Shown: one piece after another, positions 15,186 to 24,418 of the stretch
Layout: each line of letters starts with the position of its first letter
How positions within the stretch are numbered: the stretch's first letter is position 1
From: Candidatus Eiseniibacteriota bacterium
GTDB taxonomy: Bacteria > Eisenbacteria > RBG-16-71-46
NCBI GenBank assembly: GCA_005893225.1
Contig: VBOT01000002.1
Location: 3,720 to 42,455 of the forward strand
Reading direction: 5' to 3'
DNA length: 38,736 nt
Translations under genes and position numbers: made by a program
Notes under the pieces: generated by a model
What the model was told of the DNA's origin: nothing
Seen by the model: the letters and a program-made list of their open reading frames with translations, nothing else
Database searches by the model: none

Positions 15186-16133
15186 TCAGCGATCGATGGA
15201 GTGGTTCCGGTGAGCGGCGCCGAATGACCCGTCGTCCAGCCGAGCGAGGCCGAACAGCCCGCAGTTCGCGTTCCCCACCAGCGTGTAGGTGCCGTTGGTT
15301 GAAGTGTCGAGGAAGATGAGCTCGCCGCCCCCCACTCCACCCGGCTGCGCGCCGACCAGCACCTCGGTCTGCCCGTGGACGCCCGTGAGGGTCTGCCCCC
15401 GCGCGGGATTCCCTACGAGGGCGTTGTCCACGGTCATCGTGATGAAGCCGGTCTGGTCTAGACGTCCTTCGATCGAGCCATCCGTCGACTCGCCGAGCGT
15501 GGCATCCACGCGGCCGTAGTTGAATTGCACACCGGTCGTCGGATCGAAGGTGTCCATCTCGAGGAAGTACTCGGTCCCGTTCGGAGCGGTGAACAGCACT
15601 TCCCAGCCGTTGTTGGGCGGCAGGTTGGTGGGATCGAGGCTCTCGACCTTGAGCGTGGCCACGAGCTTCTGCGAGCCGTCCGCGAAGAACGGCTCCGCGA
15701 ACATGACCGAGTCGATGTCCGCCTGCATGTTCGCCGGCGCGCCGTTCTGGTCCCCGGCCGGATCGCGTACCACCGTCACGCCCGGCAGCTTGCACGGATC
15801 GTGCGGCGGCGGCGGGCAGGTGGTGCACGCGATGTTGGTCGGGCAGGTGGTCGATTTGTCGACGATGGTCGTGCCGGCGATCGCGGAGACACCAGAAAGC
15901 TGCTTCGAGATGTACGTGCCGCCCTCGGCGCCGTCGTCGGTGTAGGTGATGAACGACAACCCGTCGACCGGATTGATGTCCATCTCGAACAGGTCGAGCA
16001 GCTCGCGGTTCCCGTCGCAGCTGATGGCGTCTGCGCGGAGACGAATGCGCGACGGGTCGGCGAGGGACTCACGAAGAGGGCGCGTATCGATGACCGCCGT
16101 GAGCCCTCGCCGCTGGGCCTCACACGGCGACAA
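15186..16133 (-). pseudogene. Probable 5'-truncated secreted protein fragment
   Basis: From about 16010 down to 15186 the translation looks like a genuine extracellular beta-rich protein. It contains DINPVDGLSFITYTDDGAEGGTYISKQLSG, a Cys/Pro-rich hinge (CPTNIACTTCPPPPHDPC), then a Thr/Asn/Gly-rich domain (TEYFLEMDTFDPTTGVQFNYGRVDATLGES, NGTYTLVGNANCG). The first ~40 residues from the nominal start at 16133 are Arg-rich, lack a signal peptide and do not match the rest in style. The frame begins 13 nt after the stop of the NmrA gene. I infer that the real gene lost its 5' part at a recombination junction near 16000-16150. The alternative is a frameshift hiding the N-terminus. The retained half resembles sialidase/BNR-associated secreted proteins, but the family is not certain. 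Confidence 0.5.
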
Positions 16134-16146
16134 TCAGGCGAAGCAG

Positions 16147-17022
16147 CTACGCGGTCGTCCGGGCCAGCAGCTTCCCCAGCACCTCTCCCGGCCTGAGCGT
16201 GCCGAGGCGCAGCACCGCGCGGCCCCCTTCCCGCGCCAGGTGGCCGCTGTTGATGGCCTCGTACATTTCCCGCATCAGCTCGGCGGAGCCGGTCGAGAAC
16301 CCGCTGGAGGTGAAGACCGGGACCACCTGATCGAGCGGCACGCCCTGCACGCGCACGTCGCGTCCGAGCGCGACCGCCACCGCCTGGGCCACGTCCTCCG
16401 GGCTCCAAGGCGCCGGGCCCTCAAGCTCGATGATGCGGGTTCCCTGCGCGGGCCGGAGCAGCATCTCGGCGGCCACGCGGCCGATGTCCGCGGTCGCGAC
16501 CATCGGGATGGCGCGGCCGGGCGTGAGGAACGACGGCAGCACGCCGCTCTTCTGCGCCTCGCCCAGCACCGGCGCCCAGTTCTCGATGAAGTAGGCGGCC
16601 CTGACGATGGTGATGTTTCGCGCCGCCTTCCCGATCGCCTCCTCGGCGTGATGCAGCGCGCGGACCGGCCCCGTCCCCTGCGCGTGCTGGGCGCCGTGGG
16701 AGGAGAGCAACACCACGTGCGCGATATCGCTCGCCTTCACCGCCCGCGCCATCGCCTCCGCGACGCGCCGCTGGACGGCGAGGAGGTCGTCGGCCCCGTA
16801 CTGGGGCGGGACCAGCAGGTAGGCGCCGCTCGCTCCTTCGAGCGCGCGTGTGAGGCCGGTCGCATCGTCCAGCGAGGCGATCGCGGTCTCGGCGCCCCGC
16901 GCTCGCCAGGTCGCTCCCTTGGCCGAGTCACGGACCAGAACGCGCAGAGGCCGTCCCTGCGCGAGGAGCGTCTCCGCCACGACCCTTCCCGTGTTTCCAC
17001 TCACTCCGGCGACAACGAACAT
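16147..17022 (-). CDS. NmrA-like NAD(P)-binding oxidoreductase (atypical SDR)
   Basis: This 291-residue Rossmann protein begins with the dinucleotide motif VAGVSGNTGRVVAETLL (GxxGxxG). RVLVRDSAKGATW follows for the NADP phosphate, then HVVLLSSHGAQ and the active-site-region motif IVRAAYFIENW. It matches the NmrA/QOR2-type atypical short-chain dehydrogenases, which act as redox sensors or NADPH-dependent quinone reductases; the exact role is unknown. A strong AGGAGGG ribosome site lies just upstream of ATG 17022. It is separated from the upstream DUF4340 gene by 65 nt and may be read through from the ABC operon or from its own promoter. Confidence 0.88.
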   Translation of the reverse strand: MFVVAGVSGNTGRVVAETLLAQGRPLRVLVRDSAKGATWRARGAETAIASLDDATGLTRALEGASGAYLLVPPQYGADDLLAVQRRVAEAMARAVKASDIAHVVLLSSHGAQHAQGTGPVRALHHAEEAIGKAARNITIVRAAYFIENWAPVLGEAQKSGVLPSFLTPGRAIPMVATADIGRVAAEMLLRPAQGTRIIELEGPAPWSPEDVAQAVAVALGRDVRVQGVPLDQVVPVFTSSGFSTGSAELMREMYEAINSGHLAREGGRAVLRLGTLRPGEVLGKLLARTTA

Positions 17023-17087
17023 GGCCGTCCCTCCTTCAGTCTCGATCGCCCCGCATCACCGCCCCGTCTCGTCGAATGCTGCCGGAC

Positions 17088-18107
17088 CTACTTGCCTACC
17101 GCGGCCCCCGGTTTCGGCGTCCCCGCGGCCTCCGCCGTCTTCGCCGTGGCGAGGAGCTCCTTGAGCGTCACACTCAGCGCTCGCTCGGAGGAGAACTTGC
17201 TGACGCTGACGGCGTACGCGAATCCGGAGCGCGCCGCGTAGCGCTGGTCCTCCTTGCCAGGGACGAGCGCCCCGATCTTGATGGTGACAGGGGCCTGCGT
17301 GGCGGCGGCACTGTCGCCCGCGGCCGGCTGGAATACGATCGTCGCCTCGGGATCGTTCAGGCCCTGGGCCTGCTCGTCCACGGGCCCCACCGGCTCGTCG
17401 AGCGACAGGGCGCACAGGGCGCGACCGAGGGCGTCCACCTTCTCGGGGTCGAGGTCTGCGGTCCTCGTGGTTGGAGACCGAGCACTCCATCTCCCGCCAC
17501 TCTTCTCGAGCTGGAAGCTCCCCTTGCGGTTCGTGACCGAGAGCCCGCCCACCGCTTCCCAGGCGATCGGAACCATGCCGCGCTCGACCCAGGAGCCGGC
17601 GTCGGTCGCGAGGTCGTAGGCGTTGAGCCCGTTCCCCTCGTAGACTGGGTCCTTGCCGCCCAGGCGCACGTGACTCACGCCAAATCCCGGCGAGGTGCCC
17701 ACGAAGACGTCCGCGATCGGCTGGCCCTGGGGCTTCTCCCAGATCCTCACGCGGCGCTCGTAGTCGTTCGCCGCGACCTTGAGCGCGGCGTGATTGAGTC
17801 GGTTGGTCACCACCGGACGGCCCACGCTCAGGTGCCCGAGGTCCTGGACCAGCTTCTCGACCCTGCCCGCGGCGATCGGGTAGCCCTTGGGCTCCGCGAG
17901 CGTCCAGGAGCCGCTCTCGCGCTCGAGCGCGACCGAGTTCTTGCCGTCGTCGATCTCGAGCTTCCGGGGCGTGGTCGAGGCGAGGGCCGGGAGAAGCGGA
18001 TGCTCGCCCGCCGCCGAATGACCCGAGGAGGAAGCCCAGCGGATCACGCCGATCAGCGCGACCTGAACCACGAGCAGTCCGGCGAGCAAGCGCTGGGTGG
18101 AATCCAT
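17088..18107 (-). CDS. DUF4340 membrane-anchored protein of a Gld-type ABC operon
   Basis: The 339-residue protein has one N-terminal membrane anchor (LLAGLLVVQVALIGVIRW). A periplasmic DUF4340 repeat region follows: RKLEIDDGKNSVALERESGSWTL, then PIAAGRVEKLVQDLGHLSVGRPV. A second unit contains GGLSVTNRKGSFQLEKSGGRWSA. DUF4340 proteins habitually follow GldG-like genes in ABC operons, and here the start codon lies 2 nt after the GldG stop. The function is unknown; a structural or cargo-binding role alongside the transporter is inferred. It is the last gene of the four-gene operon. Confidence 0.85.
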   Translation of the reverse strand: MDSTQRLLAGLLVVQVALIGVIRWASSSGHSAAGEHPLLPALASTTPRKLEIDDGKNSVALERESGSWTLAEPKGYPIAAGRVEKLVQDLGHLSVGRPVVTNRLNHAALKVAANDYERRVRIWEKPQGQPIADVFVGTSPGFGVSHVRLGGKDPVYEGNGLNAYDLATDAGSWVERGMVPIAWEAVGGLSVTNRKGSFQLEKSGGRWSARSPTTRTADLDPEKVDALGRALCALSLDEPVGPVDEQAQGLNDPEATIVFQPAAGDSAAATQAPVTIKIGALVPGKEDQRYAARSGFAYAVSVSKFSSERALSVTLKELLATAKTAEAAGTPKPGAAVGK

Positions 18108-18109
18108 GC

Positions 18110-20254
18110 TCAGACCTCGGCCGGGACGCGGATCGCGCCGGTTTCCCGCGGGCGGACGAGCGGCGCCACCTTGCGGCGGCCCACGAAGCGGACCAGGCCG
18201 AAGCCGAGGAGCACGACGAGCGGAATCAGATAGTTGGCTGCCTCGATCGTGATCTCGGCCGGCTTCGCCAGGCGCGCGATGCGCCGCGCCGCCGAGACCC
18301 GCGACCGGATCGCGATGAGATCGTTGTCGAGGTTCATCCAGTCGATCAGATTCTGCACGAAGCCCAGGTTCTGGACGTACGCCTCGCCGAGCTGCCTTCC
18401 CAGCACCCGGGCCACGAGGTCGCTCACGAACTCGGCGTCCCCAACCACCGCGAGACGCGTCTCGGGAGATCGCGCGATCGGAACGTCCCGCCGCGACGAG
18501 TCGCCGGGCGCCGGCGGCACCGGCTTCCCCGCGAAGTAGCTGTCGAACCGCCCCTGCAGCGCCACGGCGACGAGGTGCGGCTTGGTTCCCTGCGGCACGG
18601 TGTAGCTGACGCTAGCCGCGTGCTCGACGTCATCGTCGGTCCACGACTTCTCCGACGAGGAGAGAATCGGGATCACCTTGACCTTCTTGCTGGCCCCGGG
18701 CTCGATCTCGAGCGGGCTCCCCCAGTAGATGCGGACGGCGTCGAGGGTGCCGGAGACCGTGCGGTTCTGGAGCCCGGCGCCGCGGATCTCGACGAGATAG
18801 GGATACGGCCTCATCACCCAGGTCTGGAAGGTGCCGATCGGGGTGCGGTGGAGCTCCGGGATGGGAAGCGGCTGGTTGCGGTCGTCGAGCACGAGCGTCC
18901 TCGAGACCTGGACGCCGCAGTGCCTGAGCCATCCGTCGAGCCCCGAATCGAGGGGGCGCACGTCGAGGCCGTTTTGGCCGAACTGTGTCTCGTAGCCGCC
19001 CGCGCACACGATCACGCGTCCGCCGCGCATCTGGTACTGATCGAGGTTGTAGACCTCACGGTCCTTGAGGTTCTTGGGCTTGAGCACCAGCAGCACGTCG
19101 ACGTCGCTCGGCACGCCTTCGGCGCCGTCGAGCGAGACGTCGCGCACGTTGTATTCCTGGCGCAGCACGCTCTTGACCTGATCGAACTCCGGCGGCGGTT
19201 GCTGCGGCATCTGCCCCTGCATGCGGAGCTGCATCATCACCTCGGGCGGGATCGACGGCTGAGAAGTCACGACGCCCACCGTCTTCAGGAACCCCGGAGC
19301 CTGCCGCTTGAGGGAGCTCTCGATCGCCTCCCGGATGCTCGCCTGCGAGACGTGCCCGGCGGCCAGCGGCAGCTGCTCGGTGTGGTCCCCGACCGAGAGG
19401 AAGCCGTAGAGGTAGAACGATTCGTTGCTGAAGAGCCCGACCGACATCGGCCGGGCGCCGAAGCGCCGGGACACCTCGGCCTCGGCCGCGGCGTCGGCCG
19501 GCGCGATCTCCTCGTACTGGAAGCGGTTGTTGCTGGCCTTCCGTAGCTCGTCCGCCGCCTTGCGCACCGCGTCGGGAACGTCCTTGAAGGCCGCGGGCAG
19601 GCGGTCGGCGGTCATGACGGCGGTGAGTCGCACCGGCTTGCCGATCCGATCGAAGAGCTGGGTCGAGCTCCGGAATCCGAACACCACCTTCTTGATCGCG
19701 CGCGTGAGGTCGTACTCGAGGTTCCGGAGCCGCACGTCGACGTCGCCGTCGGGAAGCGGCTCGACCTCGATCAGGTCGTCGAAGCCGTAGCGCTGGTACT
19801 GGTCGCCGTACTTCACCACCAGCGCGAAGTAGGCGTTGACGATTCCGCTCTCGTACTTGGACGCGAGCCGGAAGGGAGTGCTCGCGACCCCGAACCGATC
19901 GCTCGCCTCCTGCGCCACGCGATCGTTCTCGCCCGGGTCGACGATCTCGACGTGGATCTTCCCCTTGGAGAGCGCCCGGTACTCCTCGAGCAGGTCCTCG
20001 ATCTGCGGCACGAGCGGGGCGAGCTTGGGGTGGGTGCGCTTGGAGAAGTATCCAATAATGGTGAGGTCGTCCTCGAGCGAGCCGAGCAGTTTTCGCGTGG
20101 CCGGGGAGATGGAGAACATCCGGTCCTGGGTGAGGTCGATGCGCGCCGAGGACCACGCGGCGAGCAGGGTGTTGAAGGCGATCAGGTTGGCGCCGAGGAG
20201 CCCCAGCGTGACGAGCACGCCGAGCCTTCGTTTCCGCCTGGTCTCGTCGGGCAT
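18110..20254 (-). CDS. GldG-like ABC transporter auxiliary protein
   Basis: The 714-residue protein starts at ATG 20254, 8 nt after the permease stop. An N-terminal membrane helix (LGVLVTLGLLGANLIAFNTLLAAW) is followed by the Gldg_ABC_sub region: RIDLTQDRMFSISPATRKLLGSLEDDLTIIGYFSK, QIEDLLEEYRALSKGKIHVEIVDPGEN, then a long extracytoplasmic domain with VLLVLKPKNLKD. A C-terminal helix (YLIPLVVLLGFGLVRFV) anchors the other end. In Bacteroidetes GldA/F/G form an ABC complex needed for gliding. Outside that group the same set is widespread and unexplained. The length fits GldG with extended periplasmic domains. Together with the permease and ATPase it forms one operon. Confidence 0.87.
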   Translation of the reverse strand: MPDETRRKRRLGVLVTLGLLGANLIAFNTLLAAWSSARIDLTQDRMFSISPATRKLLGSLEDDLTIIGYFSKRTHPKLAPLVPQIEDLLEEYRALSKGKIHVEIVDPGENDRVAQEASDRFGVASTPFRLASKYESGIVNAYFALVVKYGDQYQRYGFDDLIEVEPLPDGDVDVRLRNLEYDLTRAIKKVVFGFRSSTQLFDRIGKPVRLTAVMTADRLPAAFKDVPDAVRKAADELRKASNNRFQYEEIAPADAAAEAEVSRRFGARPMSVGLFSNESFYLYGFLSVGDHTEQLPLAAGHVSQASIREAIESSLKRQAPGFLKTVGVVTSQPSIPPEVMMQLRMQGQMPQQPPPEFDQVKSVLRQEYNVRDVSLDGAEGVPSDVDVLLVLKPKNLKDREVYNLDQYQMRGGRVIVCAGGYETQFGQNGLDVRPLDSGLDGWLRHCGVQVSRTLVLDDRNQPLPIPELHRTPIGTFQTWVMRPYPYLVEIRGAGLQNRTVSGTLDAVRIYWGSPLEIEPGASKKVKVIPILSSSEKSWTDDDVEHAASVSYTVPQGTKPHLVAVALQGRFDSYFAGKPVPPAPGDSSRRDVPIARSPETRLAVVGDAEFVSDLVARVLGRQLGEAYVQNLGFVQNLIDWMNLDNDLIAIRSRVSAARRIARLAKPAEITIEAANYLIPLVVLLGFGLVRFVGRRKVAPLVRPRETGAIRVPAEV

Positions 20255-20262
20255 CCTGGGCC

Positions 20263-20985
20263 TCACGTCCAGCGGCGCGCGCGCACGGCCATGACGCACG
20301 CGGCGAGGAAGAACAATGTGACCGAGGCGTAATAGACCAGGTCGCGCAGGTCGATGACGCCGCGGGCCACGCTCTGGAAGCGGCTGCCGGTCCCGATCCC
20401 CCGGAGGGCGGCGGCGGTGCGGTCGTCGAACAGCCCCGAGAACGCCTCGGTCCCGACACCGTAGAAGGCGAGGCACACCACCAACGCCAGGATGAAGGCC
20501 AGGATCTGGTTCTCGGTGGTGGCCGAGACGAACTGCCCGACCGCGAGGTACGCCGCCCCGAGAAGAAGCGCCCCGATGTAGCCGCCGATGACCGGGCCCC
20601 AGTCGAGCTTGCCGATCAGCGCCACCGAGAACGGCAGCGCCAACGTGAGCGCCAGCCCGGAAGCCAGCAGGGTCCAGCTCGCCAGGAACTTGCCGGCCAC
20701 GAGCTGGTGATCGCGCACCGGCAGTGTGAGCAGCACCTCGAGCGTGCCCTGCTTCTGCTCCTCGGCCCACAGGCGCATGGTGAGCGCGGGAACGAGGAGG
20801 ATCATCAGGAGCGGCAGCGGGCCGAAGAGCCCCCGCAGGTCGGCCACGCCGCGGGAGAAGAAGCTCCCGGCGTTGAAGAACGTGAACAGCGCCGAGCCCG
20901 CGAACACCGTGAGGAACACGTAGGCGATCGGGGAGTTGAAGTAGGCCCTCAGCTCCCTCGCCGCGACGGCGCGGACGCGACTCAT
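20263..20985 (-). CDS. ABC transporter permease (GldF/ABC-2 type)
   Basis: This 240-residue integral membrane protein has six predicted helices. The N-terminal amphipathic stretch MSRVRAVAARELRAYFNSPIAYVFL is typical of ABC-2/GldF permeases. Next come LPLLMILLVPALTMRLWAEEQKQGTLEVLLTLPV (the family signature) and VAGKFLASW. Its ATG 20985 overlaps the ATPase stop by 4 nt (ATGA), and the GldG gene follows after 8 nt, so co-translation of ATPase, permease and auxiliary protein is expected. The substrate is unknown. Confidence 0.9.
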   Translation of the reverse strand: MSRVRAVAARELRAYFNSPIAYVFLTVFAGSALFTFFNAGSFFSRGVADLRGLFGPLPLLMILLVPALTMRLWAEEQKQGTLEVLLTLPVRDHQLVAGKFLASWTLLASGLALTLALPFSVALIGKLDWGPVIGGYIGALLLGAAYLAVGQFVSATTENQILAFILALVVCLAFYGVGTEAFSGLFDDRTAAALRGIGTGSRFQSVARGVIDLRDLVYYASVTLFFLAACVMAVRARRWT

Positions 20986-21983
20986 GCGATCGGACTCGAC
21001 GGCGCCCACGTCTCCGCCTCTCCCGGCGACGATTCCGCTTTCGGCGCCCATTCCTCTCCCGCGGCCGTGTCGGTCAACTCGCGGAACACCTGCTCGAGCG
21101 ACCGGTCGTCGCGCCTCAGCTCGCGCAGCCGCCACCCCCGCTCCCGTGCCAGCTCGCCCACCGCTTCGCCGATCTCGCCGTCGCCCTCGAGGTGCAGCCG
21201 GAAGGTATGGAATCCGTCGCCGCGGTCAGTCTCATCGACGGCGATCACGCCGCGGAGTCCTTCGAGGTCGTGGCGCGCCGCGACCGGGTCGCGGGCGGAG
21301 AGCGTGACGACCTGGACGCTGGAGCGCGTGATCTCCGCCAGCGAGGCGTCGGCGCGCACGCGGCCGTCGATCAGGATCACCGCCCGGTCGCAGGTAGCCT
21401 CGACCTCGGACAGGATGTGGGTCGAGAGGATGACTGTCTTGGTCGAGCCCATGCGCCGTACGAGGTGGCGCACCTCGGCGATCTGGTTCGGGTCGAGCCC
21501 GGTGGTGGGCTCGTCAAGGACCAGGATCTGGGGGTCGTGCAGCAGGGCGGCCGCGAGGCCCACACGCTGGCGATAGCCCTTGGAAAGCTGGCCGAGCGGG
21601 CGGGTCAGGACCGGCTGGATGGCGCACTCCTCCACCACACGAGCCAGGCGGATGGCGCGAGTGCGCGCGTCGAGACCGCGCATGTCGGCCATGAAGTCGA
21701 GGTACTCCTGGGCCAGCATGTCGAGGTAGAGAGGAGCGTTCTCGGGCAGGTAGCCGATTCTCTCCTGGACCTCGAGCGGGTGGCTCACGACGTCGAAACC
21801 GGCCACCGTCGCGGAGCCGGCGGTCGGGAGCAGGTAGCCGACGATGATCTTGATCGCCGTGGTCTTGCCCGCCCCGTTGGGGCCGAGCAAGCCGACCACC
21901 TCGCCCTTGGAGATCGAGAAGGAGATCCCCTTCAGGGCCCGGGTCTCGCCGTAAGTCTTTTCAAGGTTCTGTAGGGTGATCAT
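20982..21983 (-). CDS. ABC transporter ATP-binding protein (GldA-like)
   Basis: The 333-residue ATPase has all the expected motifs. Walker A is GPNGAGKT (residues 34-41), the signature is a degenerate LSKGYRQR, Walker B is ILVLDEPTTGLDP and the H-loop is STHILSEVE. A C-terminal extension of about 100 residues (after IDGRVRADASL) matches the regulatory tail of GldA-type exporters. ATG 21983 gives the normal N-terminus MITLQNLEKTYG. A sigma70-like promoter at 22000-22028 would start transcription about 10 nt upstream, leaving almost no leader. It is the first gene of the ABC/GldG/DUF4340 operon. Confidence 0.92.
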   Translation of the reverse strand: MITLQNLEKTYGETRALKGISFSISKGEVVGLLGPNGAGKTTAIKIIVGYLLPTAGSATVAGFDVVSHPLEVQERIGYLPENAPLYLDMLAQEYLDFMADMRGLDARTRAIRLARVVEECAIQPVLTRPLGQLSKGYRQRVGLAAALLHDPQILVLDEPTTGLDPNQIAEVRHLVRRMGSTKTVILSTHILSEVEATCDRAVILIDGRVRADASLAEITRSSVQVVTLSARDPVAARHDLEGLRGVIAVDETDRGDGFHTFRLHLEGDGEIGEAVGELARERGWRLRELRRDDRSLEQVFRELTDTAAGEEWAPKAESSPGEAETWAPSSPIA

Positions 21984-21999
21984 GGAATCCGCGACGACT

Positions 22000-22028
22000 C
22001 TTTTAGCCAGCGTTGCCCCCGCTGTCAA
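22000..22028 (-). promoter_or_regulatory. Candidate promoter of the ABC operon
   Basis: Minus-strand TTGACA (22028-22023), a 17-nt spacer and TAAAAG (22005-22000). The -35 box is consensus and the -10 is moderate. The expected transcription start is near 21993, giving a leader of about 10 nt before ATG 21983. The very short leader is unusual but compatible with near-leaderless initiation. Confidence 0.5.
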
Positions 22029-22043
22029 CTACGAGGCTCAGCC

Positions 22044-24335
22044 TCACCGCGAGGGCGGGTCGGCCCCTGGCTCAGTCCGCGGACCCGCCACGTTGCGGGC
22101 GAGGAACGCCTCGATCCGCTGGTAGAGGCGCCGCGTCACCACCGGGTCCGGCACCATGTGGGTGAAGCCCGCCAGGGGGAGAAACTCGAACGGCTTCCCA
22201 GCGCGGAACAACGCCTCGCAGAGCTTCATGCTGTGCAGGAAGTAGACGTTGTCGTCGGCGGTGCCGTGCACGAGGAGCAGCGGGCGCTCGAGCCGGTCGG
22301 CATAGGTCAGTACCGACGCGGCCTGGTAACCGCCGGGGTTGTCGTCCGGGAGCCCCATGTAACGTTCGGTGTAATGCGTGTCGTAGTCACGCCAGTCCAC
22401 CACCGGGGCGCCGGCCACGCTGGCTCTGAAGACGTCGGGCCGCCGCATGATGGCCATGGCCGAGAAGTATCCACCGAAGGACCAGCCGTAGATCCCGACT
22501 CGCGAGAGATCGAGCTCGGGATAGACGGCGCCGAGAGCCCGCAATCCCTCGACCTGATCTTCCAGAGGAACCTCGATGAGGTTTCCCTTGATCGCGCGCT
22601 CCCAGGCGCGCCCGCGTCCCGGCGTGCCGCGTCCGTCCAGCATCACCACCACGAAGCCGTGATCCGCGAGCCACTGGGGGAGCAGAAACGGGTTGCGCGA
22701 GCGCGTGACCATCTGCCCGTGCGGGCCGCCGTAGACGTTCACGATCACCGGATAGCGCACGCCGGGTCTGAAGCTTCTCGGGCGCAGGATCGCGGCGCGA
22801 TACTTCCGCGGTCCCACGGCGACGAACTGGACCCGGGGCGTGACCAGCGGAATCTCGGCAAGCGAGCGAAGAGTGGCGATTGTTTTCCCGTGTGCGTCGA
22901 CCACGGTCTGCGTGGGTGACCCGTCGGATCGTGACAGCGAGCGGACCGCCACCTGGTGCTGGGTCGCGAACACCGTCCCGTTCATTCCCGGATCGTGCGT
23001 CACCTGCTCGATCGACGCGCGATGGGGATCGAGGGGCACGCGGAAGATCTGGATCTGGGTCGGATCGTCTCCTCCCGTGACCCACGCGCATCCTGCCCCC
23101 TGGTCGGCGTCGACGAAGCCGCGCAGGTTGAAGGTTCGCGGCGTCAGGGTGCGGAGGAGGCGCCCGCTCTTGCCATGCAGCTCGAGCTGCCAGCTTCCGC
23201 GGCGCTCGGTGGTCCAGAGGAACGCGCTGCCGTCGTCGAGCCAGTGTGGCATCTTGGGGTCGAGATTGAGCCAGGCCATGTCGCGCTCCACCCACAGCGT
23301 TCGCGTGGCGCCGCTCACCTCGTCCACGGCCAGCAGCGCCTCCTCGGTCTGGCGGCGGTTCTGCACCACCAGGGTGAGCGGCGCGTTCTTGGTCCACCTC
23401 GCCACGGCCAGGTAGGGATAGCTCTGGCGGTCCCACTTCACCCACGTCGTCTTCCCTCCCGTCGCGGGGATGATCCCGAGGCGCACCTCGGCGTTGCTCC
23501 TCCCCGGGCGCGGGTAGCGCCAGGCTTGCGGCTCTCGCTCGGGATGCGCGGGGTCCATGATGTGGAGCACCTCGACCGGCGCCGTGTCGGTCTCCTGATA
23601 GGCGATGCGGCGGCTGTCGGGAGACCACCAGTAGCCGCTGAAGCGATCCATCTCCTCCTGGGCGACGAACTCGGCGAGGCCGTGGGTGATGGTCCCGCTC
23701 GCCCCGCTCGTGATCCTCCGCTCGCGGCCCGAATCGACATCGAAGACGCTAAGATCGCCGTTGCGGACGCACGCCACTTGCGATCCATCGGGCGAGAACT
23801 GCGGATCGATCGGGAATCCGCGCCCGCCGTTCAGTTCCTTGATGGCGCCGCTCCCCCGCTCGATTACGAACAGCCGCCCGGCGAGCGGCACCAGGACGCG
23901 GCGGCCGTCCTCGGAGAGGTCGTAGGAGACGATCCCTCGCGTGGCGACGCGCTGGCGCTCGCGCCGCGCCGATTCCTCGGCCGTCAGGCGCTCCCCGCCG
24001 CCGTGAAGGACGCGCGCCGCGGTGAGGAGGACGCGCTCGCGCCGGGTCGCGACCTCGAAGCACCAGAGGTCGTTGACGAAGCTGCGCGGGCCCGAGCGCA
24101 GGAACAGGACCTGATCGCCGTGGGGAGTGACCTTGATATTCGAGGGGAGTCCGAGGTTGAACCGGTAGGTCGCGGCGTACTGCTCGAGGAATCCGCTGTC
24201 GGGGTCGGCGAAGCTGCCGGCCGCGGCCGCGGCGCCCGCCCGAGCGGGCGCGACGAGGGCGAGCGCCAGGATGAGGATCAGCCCGATCAGCCGGTTCACG
24301 ACCTGATTGTGAACCAGGTTCGGGGCAGCGTCCAT
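22044..24335 (-). CDS. Dipeptidyl-peptidase IV family serine peptidase (S9B)
   Basis: The 763-residue product (from ATG 24335) has a signal peptide (NRLIGLILILALALVAPARAGA). An N-terminal beta-propeller includes the DPP4 Glu-Glu motif in FVAQEEMDRFSGYWWSPD, which binds the substrate N-terminus. The C-terminal alpha/beta-hydrolase has nucleophile GWSFGG (Ser about residue 619), Asp in HGTADDNVYF and His in AGFTHMV. YGGPHGQMV provides the oxyanion-region Tyr. It releases X-Pro or similar dipeptides in the periplasm. An in-frame ATG at 24377 would add 14 residues without changing the signal peptide core, and GTG codons inside the signal region are also possible. It is divergent from the Cys-rich leader/ATP-grasp operon, sharing an 83-nt gap. 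Confidence 0.93.
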   Translation of the reverse strand: MDAAPNLVHNQVVNRLIGLILILALALVAPARAGAAAAAGSFADPDSGFLEQYAATYRFNLGLPSNIKVTPHGDQVLFLRSGPRSFVNDLWCFEVATRRERVLLTAARVLHGGGERLTAEESARRERQRVATRGIVSYDLSEDGRRVLVPLAGRLFVIERGSGAIKELNGGRGFPIDPQFSPDGSQVACVRNGDLSVFDVDSGRERRITSGASGTITHGLAEFVAQEEMDRFSGYWWSPDSRRIAYQETDTAPVEVLHIMDPAHPEREPQAWRYPRPGRSNAEVRLGIIPATGGKTTWVKWDRQSYPYLAVARWTKNAPLTLVVQNRRQTEEALLAVDEVSGATRTLWVERDMAWLNLDPKMPHWLDDGSAFLWTTERRGSWQLELHGKSGRLLRTLTPRTFNLRGFVDADQGAGCAWVTGGDDPTQIQIFRVPLDPHRASIEQVTHDPGMNGTVFATQHQVAVRSLSRSDGSPTQTVVDAHGKTIATLRSLAEIPLVTPRVQFVAVGPRKYRAAILRPRSFRPGVRYPVIVNVYGGPHGQMVTRSRNPFLLPQWLADHGFVVVMLDGRGTPGRGRAWERAIKGNLIEVPLEDQVEGLRALGAVYPELDLSRVGIYGWSFGGYFSAMAIMRRPDVFRASVAGAPVVDWRDYDTHYTERYMGLPDDNPGGYQAASVLTYADRLERPLLLVHGTADDNVYFLHSMKLCEALFRAGKPFEFLPLAGFTHMVPDPVVTRRLYQRIEAFLARNVAGPRTEPGADPPSR

Positions 24336-24382
24336 CGGATGTGGAGGGCGTGACGCGGAACAACGCGCGGCCAACAATAGTC

Positions 24383-24412
24383 TTGACTCCCGACGTTTAC
24401 CGAGCCTAATCT
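24383..24412 (+). promoter_or_regulatory. Promoter for a leaderless cysteine-rich leader ORF
   Basis: TTGACT (-35, 24383-24388), an 18-nt spacer and TAATCT (-10, 24407-24412). With the usual 6-7 nt offset, transcription would start at about 24418-24419, the A of the leader ATG, so the mRNA would be leaderless. The -35 sequence and 18-nt spacer match the lexA promoter in this window. Confidence 0.65.
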
Positions 24413-24418
24413 CCGCGC

